Shown: one piece after another, positions 15,928-19,961 of the stretch
How the letters are laid out: every line of letters begins with the position of its first letter
How positions within the stretch are numbered: the first letter of the stretch is position 1
Assembly: GCF_934754915.1 (NCBI RefSeq)
Contig: NZ_CAKVKB010000062.1
Location: 1 to 19,961 of the forward strand
DNA length: 19,961 nucleotides
Direction: 5' to 3'
Source: an uncultured Clostridium sp.
GTDB lineage: Bacteria; Bacillota; Clostridia; Clostridiales; Clostridiaceae
Position numbers and translations under genes: made by a program
Notes under the pieces: generated by a model
Database searches by the model: none
Seen by the model: only the letters and a program-made list of their open reading frames with translations
What the model was told of the DNA's origin: nothing

Positions 15928-15972
15928 AAAAAATTACTTATTGATGTTAAGAATCAATAAGTAATTTTTTTT
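15928..15972. terminator. Bidirectional terminator between glyS and the acyltransferase remnant
   Basis: AAAAAATTACTTATTGAT (15928-15945) pairs perfectly with ATCAATAAGTAATTTTTT (15953-15970) around a seven-base loop. A-rich and T-rich flanks make it work on both strands. It begins two bases after the glyS stop. On the minus strand, the remnant's stop codon (15947-15949) falls inside the loop. Confidence 0.9.
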
Positions 15973-16608
15973 GATGAGATGTTATATGTCGACCTAAAAT
16001 AATAGGAAAGTAGTTATTTAATATAAATATTATAGGTAATTCTAGTATTATAATAAAAGCAAATGTCAAGAGTTCATAGTAATTTTTATATATATTTATG
16101 CTATATCTATAAACTAATTTATGTAGATAATTTGAATAGATAGTAATCAAAATTATATGCGTTCCCATAATAATTAATGAATTTTTACCTAAATGAGATA
16201 GAGCTTTATTTTTATTTATCTTTTTACTTAAAAATATAATAGATAGTGAACCTAATACACTATTAAAGGTATATATAATTACATTATTAAATTTCAGTTC
16301 AAAACAATAATGTAATGATAATGAATTCTGCATATATGAAAAAAGTAACAAGAAAAAGAAATTAATAAGTGCAAAAGAAAAGTATGGAATTATTAAGCTT
16401 TTAAATTTTTTAATATTGTTTCTTTAAATGAAATTTTATCTTTTTTGAAGTTTAAAAGGTATCCGGATATTATAAAAAATAATGGTATATGAAAAGAATA
16501 TAACCAAATTCTAATCAGATTATTTTGGTTATATAAAATATGCCCAAGTACAACTAAAACAATAGCAATACCTTTTAAAATATCAATAAAATTTAATCTG
16601 GTTTTAAT
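15947..16608 (-). pseudogene. Broken acyltransferase family 3 (OatA-like) membrane protein
   Basis: The N-terminal piece contains LNFIDILKGIAIVLVVLGH and FHIPLFFIISGYLLNF, the hallmark start of acyltransferase-3 proteins, which O-acylate envelope glycans. It ends at a stop at 16393-16395. The reading continues in another frame as LIIPYFSFALINFFFLLLF and on to LGSLSIIFLSK...LGKNSLIIMGTHIILI, the typical C-terminal segments. The break is at the TTTT run 16400-16403; adding one base restores the frame. Even joined, the product is about 220 aa against roughly 330 or more for the family, so middle helices are missing after LLLFSY. The expected start is ATT (16606-16608), behind a fair ribosome-binding site, where an ATG would give MKTRLNF. 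The alternative start GTG 16617 lacks such a site. Confidence 0.85.
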
Positions 16609-16670
16609 TTTGTTCACCTTCTTATGTATTAAAATAATGTATATGTTATAATATGGTTTAGTAGTTATTA

Positions 16671-16699
16671 AATATACGATGATTGATTTCAATGTACAA
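16671..16699 (-). promoter_or_regulatory. Candidate promoter of the acyltransferase remnant
   Basis: On the minus strand, TTGTAC (16694-16699) and TATATT (16671-16676) are 17 bases apart. Transcription would start near 16664, downstream of the longer in-frame ATG at 16692, which supports a start near 16608-16617. Confidence 0.45.
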
Positions 16700-16785
16700 T
16701 ATTAAGTATAACAGTATTTAACATTTAATTAAAGTGTTACTACATTAAGGAAAATATGTGTATTATACAAGATGAATATTTGTAA

Positions 16786-16794
16786 TGATATAAT
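16786..16794 (+). promoter_or_regulatory. Candidate extended -10 promoter of murD
   Basis: TGATATAAT is a full extended -10, about 44 bases before the murD ATG, with no clear -35. A second possibility lies upstream: TTACTA (16737-16742), 18 bases, TATTAT (16761-16766). Confidence 0.5.
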
Positions 16795-16837
16795 TGAAGT
16801 AGTGGATTATATAAATAATTTCAGGTGGAGGATAATT

Positions 16838-18214
16838 ATGAAAAAAGACTTTAATGAATTTAAGCAGTATATATATGGTAAGAAAGTTGCAGTTGTAGGT
16901 ATAGGCGTAAGTAATATTCCATTGATAAATTTCCTTTTAAAGTTAGGAGCAAATGTAACTGGTTTTGATAAAAAGACAAAGGAACAACTTGGAGATGTCG
17001 CTGTAGATTTTAAAAGAAAAGGAGTAAAGCTTGAATTAGGTGAAGGTTATCTGGATAAATTAACAGGATATGAAGTGGTGTTCAAGAGCCCATCAATGAG
17101 AATTGACAGTGACGCTTTAGTTAGAGTAAAAAATGAAGGAGCATATGTTACTTCTGAGATGGAGGAGTTTGTAAGATATACAAAAGGGAAAATCTATGCT
17201 GTTACAGGAAGTGATGGAAAAACAACAACAACTACAATAATTTCTAAATTATTAAAAGAACAAGGATATAAAACTTGGGTTGGAGGAAATATAGGAACTC
17301 CATTATTTGCTGAGATAGAAAATATAAAAGATGAAGATAAAGTTGTTTTGGAGTTATCTAGTTTTCAACTTATGACTATGACTCAACCTATAGATGTTGC
17401 AGTATGTACAAATTTAGCACCAAATCATTTAGATATGCATAAAGATATGCAGGAATATATAGATTCAAAGAAAAACATATTCTTATATCAGAATTCAGAT
17501 GATATATTAGTTGTTAATAGGGAAAATGAGATAACTTATAATTTTGAAAAAGAAGCAAAAGGCATTATAAGAGAATTTAGTTCTAAAAGAAAGATAGAAA
17601 ATGGAGCATACTATGAAGATGGTGTTCTATATTTAGAAGGTAAAGAAGTATGCAAGAAAGAAGATATAGTAATAAAAGGTATGCACAACGTTGAAAATTA
17701 TCTTGCTGCTTTTATAGCAACTAAAGATGAAGTTTCTATTGAAACAATGAAAAAAGTTGCTATGACATTTACAGGAGTAGAACATAGATGTGAATTCATA
17801 CGAGAAATTGATGGAGTTAAATATTATAATGATTCAATAGCATCAAGTCCTACAAGAACATTGGCTGGATTAAGAGCTTTTGATAAGAAGGTTATACTGA
17901 TTGCAGGAGGGTATGATAAACATATACCATTTGAACCATTAGCTTATGAAGGATATCCTTATATAAAAGAATTGGTGCTTGTAGGAGCTACTAGTGATAA
18001 AATTGCAGATGTATTTAAAAAGCTTGAAGATGAAAAGGGAGTAAAAGTTGATATAAAGAGAGCATCTACATTAGAAGAAGCTGTTTCTATATGTAAATCA
18101 ATGGCTGAAGCAGGTGATGTTGTAACATTGTCTCCTGCATGTGCCGCTTTTGATATGTTTGCAAATTTTATGGTTAGAGGAAATACATTTAAAAAGATTG
18201 TTAATTCATTATAA
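16838..18214 (+). CDS. murD: UDP-N-acetylmuramoyl-L-alanine--D-glutamate ligase
   Basis: MurD adds D-glutamate to UDP-MurNAc-L-Ala in the cytosol, an ATP-dependent step of peptidoglycan synthesis. A Rossmann-like N-terminal domain begins VAVVGIGVSN. The ATP loop is GSDGKTT (124-130), followed by GNIGTPLF and NLAPNHLDMH. The C-terminal domain has YYNDSIASSPTRTLAGL and the MurD-type ending LSPACAAFDMFANFMVRG. Length is 458 aa, normal. ATG 16838 gives MKKDFNEF, with GGTGGAGG at 16824-16831; an in-frame ATG at 16772 lacks a site. It stands alone here, outside a division and cell-wall cluster, between two minus-strand genes. Confidence 0.97.
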   Translation: MKKDFNEFKQYIYGKKVAVVGIGVSNIPLINFLLKLGANVTGFDKKTKEQLGDVAVDFKRKGVKLELGEGYLDKLTGYEVVFKSPSMRIDSDALVRVKNEGAYVTSEMEEFVRYTKGKIYAVTGSDGKTTTTTIISKLLKEQGYKTWVGGNIGTPLFAEIENIKDEDKVVLELSSFQLMTMTQPIDVAVCTNLAPNHLDMHKDMQEYIDSKKNIFLYQNSDDILVVNRENEITYNFEKEAKGIIREFSSKRKIENGAYYEDGVLYLEGKEVCKKEDIVIKGMHNVENYLAAFIATKDEVSIETMKKVAMTFTGVEHRCEFIREIDGVKYYNDSIASSPTRTLAGLRAFDKKVILIAGGYDKHIPFEPLAYEGYPYIKELVLVGATSDKIADVFKKLEDEKGVKVDIKRASTLEEAVSICKSMAEAGDVVTLSPACAAFDMFANFMVRGNTFKKIVNSL

Positions 18215-18229
18215 AAAATAAAGATATAA

Positions 18230-18280
18230 AAAGAAGATATTATAGATGTCAAAAATCAATCTATAATATCTTCTTTATTT
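18230..18280. terminator. Bidirectional terminator between murD and the lipoprotein gene
   Basis: An 18-bp perfect stem has arms 18230-18247 and 18259-18276 around loop GTCAAAAATCA. TTTATTTATT follows on the plus strand and, read on the minus strand, TTTTTATAT. It serves both convergent genes. Confidence 0.88.
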
Positions 18281-18305
18281 ATTGTTAAATTTATTTATTG
18301 TTAAA
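18274..18305. repeat. 16-bp perfect tandem repeat at the lipoprotein gene end
   Basis: TTTATTTATTGTTAAA occurs twice back to back (18274-18289 and 18290-18305). The second unit encodes the last FNNK and stop of the minus-strand lipoprotein; the first reproduces the same codons after the stop. It looks like a replication-slippage duplication without effect on the protein. Confidence 0.85.
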
Positions 18306-19319
18306 TTTACTATAGTAAATATTATTTACATTAACACCTGGATTATAAAATATACCAGAAGGTGTTAAATAGTAACTGTTTATTCCAAATGATAATTCAA
18401 GAGATGTGGTAACTTCAGAATTATTATCTATAGAAAGTGAATAAAGATTATTCATATCATCATTATTTATAAAATAAATGGAATCATTAATTGTTTGAAG
18501 TTGAAAGCCATTCATTATTTTTAATCTCTTAGATTCTAATGTCTCAGGATTTATTGAATATAAATTATTATTATCTGAAGAATTAAAGAATAATATTTGG
18601 TTTTGGTAAGTTATAAAACTATTAGCAGTATAATCAGTTAATTTTTGTTTTTCGGTGTTATCTGATTTTATAGAATATAATTTTGAATTATCACTTAAAT
18701 TTTGATAAATAATATAATCTCCATTAACTATATATTGCCCAACAGAATCACTTGTGACAAGAGATGATTGAGAAGTTGAAGAATCAAATACATATAGGCG
18801 GTTTTCATCTGCTTTGTTTATATAATAAATTAATTTGTCTGCTATAATCATTTGATTTATAGAATGATTATTTAATTTTTTAACTTCTTTAGTTGAGATT
18901 TTACATGAATAGAGATTATTATTTTCGGAACTGTTAGCAAAATATAAGTATTCACCGATTATTCCTATATTATCAGAAGAATAGTCAATGAAATCTTTCA
19001 CAGACTCGCTTTCTAGTATATTTTCAGGTAAAGGATCAGGAATAATTGATATTCTGTTATTTTCATCTGGATTGCTGAAGATTAAATCTGTGCCATTAAA
19101 AATAAAAGGACAGAAGTAAGATGATTCACCATTAATTCTGAAATCAGATTTAGATGATGATATGGAATTATCATCATTATTATATGTTGTACTTGTAGCA
19201 GTTATAGAGGAAGAAGAATTTGAATTAGAAGAGTCAGAATTTGAATTTTCAGATTTTCCACATCCTGCTAAAGTTAATATGTTTATAGATAAAAGTATAC
19301 AAATTAATTTTTTTTTCAT
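18291..19319 (-). CDS. Lipoprotein with seven-fold repeats, probable beta-propeller (DUF5050-like)
   Basis: The function is unknown. Residues 1-20 form a lipoprotein signal: MKKK, a hydrophobic stretch, and lipobox LAGC with C20 as the lipidated residue. A Ser/Asn-rich linker follows to about residue 57. The rest holds seven copies of a roughly 40-residue repeat with core [hydrophobic]-F/Y-x-N-x-S/D-D/E-N-x-x-L-Y-S. Cores begin near residues 79, 124, 163, 202, 242, 280 and 322. Repeats of this kind are seen in DUF5050 proteins, modelled as beta-propellers; seven copies suggest seven blades on the outer face of the membrane. The start has AAGGAG at 19329-19334, nine bases upstream. A promoter is uncertain; TATAAT on the minus strand (19351-19356) is a possible -10. 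It is convergent with murD and divergent from the rRNA operon. Confidence 0.85.
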   Translation of the reverse strand: MKKKLICILLSINILTLAGCGKSENSNSDSSNSNSSSSITATSTTYNNDDNSISSSKSDFRINGESSYFCPFIFNGTDLIFSNPDENNRISIIPDPLPENILESESVKDFIDYSSDNIGIIGEYLYFANSSENNNLYSCKISTKEVKKLNNHSINQMIIADKLIYYINKADENRLYVFDSSTSQSSLVTSDSVGQYIVNGDYIIYQNLSDNSKLYSIKSDNTEKQKLTDYTANSFITYQNQILFFNSSDNNNLYSINPETLESKRLKIMNGFQLQTINDSIYFINNDDMNNLYSLSIDNNSEVTTSLELSFGINSYYLTPSGIFYNPGVNVNNIYYSKFNNK

Positions 19320-19334
19320 TGATTGAGTCTCCTT

Positions 19335-19794
19335 GTAATTTGATTCAAAGATTATAATTCATAATATTGAAAATATAATCTGATTTTATTATTTATACAA
19401 TGTATATATATAAATTTCGTATAAAAAGTTTAAATACTAAATAGAAAAAAGCTTTTTATACATTAAAAGTTAGAATTTAAGAGCCTTAAATTGAATATAA
19501 GAAAATAACAATGCTAAGAAAATTAAAGTAAAAGTAAAATTATTTGGAATAATAATGTAAAAAATGAAAATTGAAGAGGGAGTAATAAAGATAACATTTC
19601 CTGGCGTATCTATTAATGAAATAATAAGTATATTAAAGATATATAGAGATATATACATATAAATTACGCTAATAAAATATATTAGCTTAATTAATTATAA
19701 AAAACATGATATCATAATATTCGTTGTCAGGGGGAAACACCTAATAACAAAACAAAATTAGCTGAAAAGTTGAAAAAATATTTTAAAATAAATG
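19335..19794. other. AT-rich region between the lipoprotein gene and the rRNA promoter
   Basis: No convincing gene. A 62-codon minus-strand frame (19470-19658) is hydrophobic but has no ribosome-binding site, and its composition is what AT-rich sequence gives by chance. Structures seen: long inverted arms GTATAAAAAG (19419-19428) and CTTTTTATAC (19452-19461); hairpin GCTAATA / TATTAGC (19668-19686), extendable by AATTA / TAATT; palindrome ATGATATCAT (19706-19715); and a G-rich patch TTGTCAGGGGGAAACACC (19724-19741) standing out from its surroundings. Confidence 0.5.
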
Positions 19795-19823
19795 TTGACA
19801 ACAAAGGCTAATGATGATATGAT
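19795..19823 (+). promoter_or_regulatory. rRNA operon promoter
   Basis: TTGACA (19795-19800) and TATGAT (19818-19823) are 17 bases apart, with an A/T-rich stretch upstream that could act as an UP element. Transcription would start near 19830, about 100 bases before 16S rRNA. Confidence 0.88.
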
Positions 19824-19829
19824 AAGAAA

Positions 19830-19932
19830 GCGGTCGAGAGAGGCCGGTAAGATCTTTGAAAATTGAACAGAATATGATATAAATTTTAAGTAAACCAGCA
19901 ATTCTTTATTTGAGTAAGCTAAGATTAAACTT
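19830..19932 (+). ncRNA. 16S rRNA leader
   Basis: The leader begins with hairpin CGGTC / GGCCG around GAGAGA (19831-19846). TCTTTGAAAATTGAACAG (19853-19870) follows, a sequence I recognise from clostridial pre-16S leaders and spacers. It probably takes part in processing of the precursor and antitermination. Confidence 0.75.
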
Positions 19933-19961
19933 TTTATTGAGAGTTTGATCCTGGCTCAGGA
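19933..19961 (+). rRNA. rrs: 16S ribosomal RNA, 5' end (cut by window edge)
   Basis: AGAGTTTGATCCTGGCTCAG (19940-19959) is the universal bacterial 16S 5' sequence, matching E. coli positions 8-27. Counting back places the mature 5' end near 19933. Only about 29 bases are inside the window. Confidence 0.97.

Noticed and set aside
16393..16692. Start of the acyltransferase at ATG 16692
   Set aside because: The first 25 residues do not look like the family, and the candidate promoter lies at 16671-16699, so this ATG is likely upstream of the transcript.
19470..19658. 62-codon minus-strand frame, hydrophobic
   Set aside because: No ribosome-binding site, and the Ile/Phe/Leu/Tyr richness is expected from AT-rich DNA; no family recognised.

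Overview
The window comes from a low-GC Gram-positive, almost certainly Clostridium sensu stricto. Evidence: extreme AT richness with A/T-ending codons, strong Shine-Dalgarno sites, a spoIIE sporulation gene, a T-box leader, and the gene order spoIIE - tilS - hpt - ftsH - fhs - coaX - dusB - greA - lysS - glyS - murD, which from memory matches the block in solventogenic clostridia such as C. acetobutylicum. The species cannot be fixed from this sequence alone; the C. beijerinckii group is a guess.

Layout. 1-415: four tRNA genes (fMet, Leu, fMet, Leu) made by a 204-bp tandem duplication, closed by a terminator. 416-943: AT-rich upstream region with a candidate Spo0A-type promoter. 944-3340: spoIIE, the sporulation phosphatase. 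3473-7254: tilS-hpt-ftsH, a tight operon closed by a terminator. 7426-9096: fhs, with its own promoter. 9226-10982: coaX-dusB, behind a promoter and a terminator-like hairpin. 11130-13355: greA-lysS, behind a consensus promoter and a leader of about 185 nt. 13642-14181: two identical tRNA-Asn genes, each with its own promoter. 14274-15925: glyS under a glycine T-box. 15947-16608, minus strand: a decayed acyltransferase-3 gene, convergent with glyS. 16838-18214: murD. 18291-19319, minus strand: a lipoprotein with seven repeats, probably a beta-propeller. 19795-19961: promoter, leader and first bases of a 16S rRNA gene.

The content is mainly core information processing: tRNAs, tRNA modification (TilS, DusB), aminoacylation (LysS, GlyS), transcript cleavage (GreA) and rRNA. 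Metabolic and envelope genes are mixed in: purine salvage (Hpt), one-carbon units (Fhs), CoA synthesis (CoaX), membrane proteolysis (FtsH) and peptidoglycan (MurD). The non-core parts are the broken acyltransferase and the lipoprotein, both on the minus strand on either side of murD, just upstream of an rRNA operon.

I found no defence system, CRISPR array, prophage or insertion sequence. The observations most worth following are regulatory or evolutionary: a hairpin over the ftsH ribosome-binding site and start codon, structured leaders before greA and coaX, three separate lesions in the acyltransferase pseudogene, and two tRNA duplications that are nearly or completely identical.
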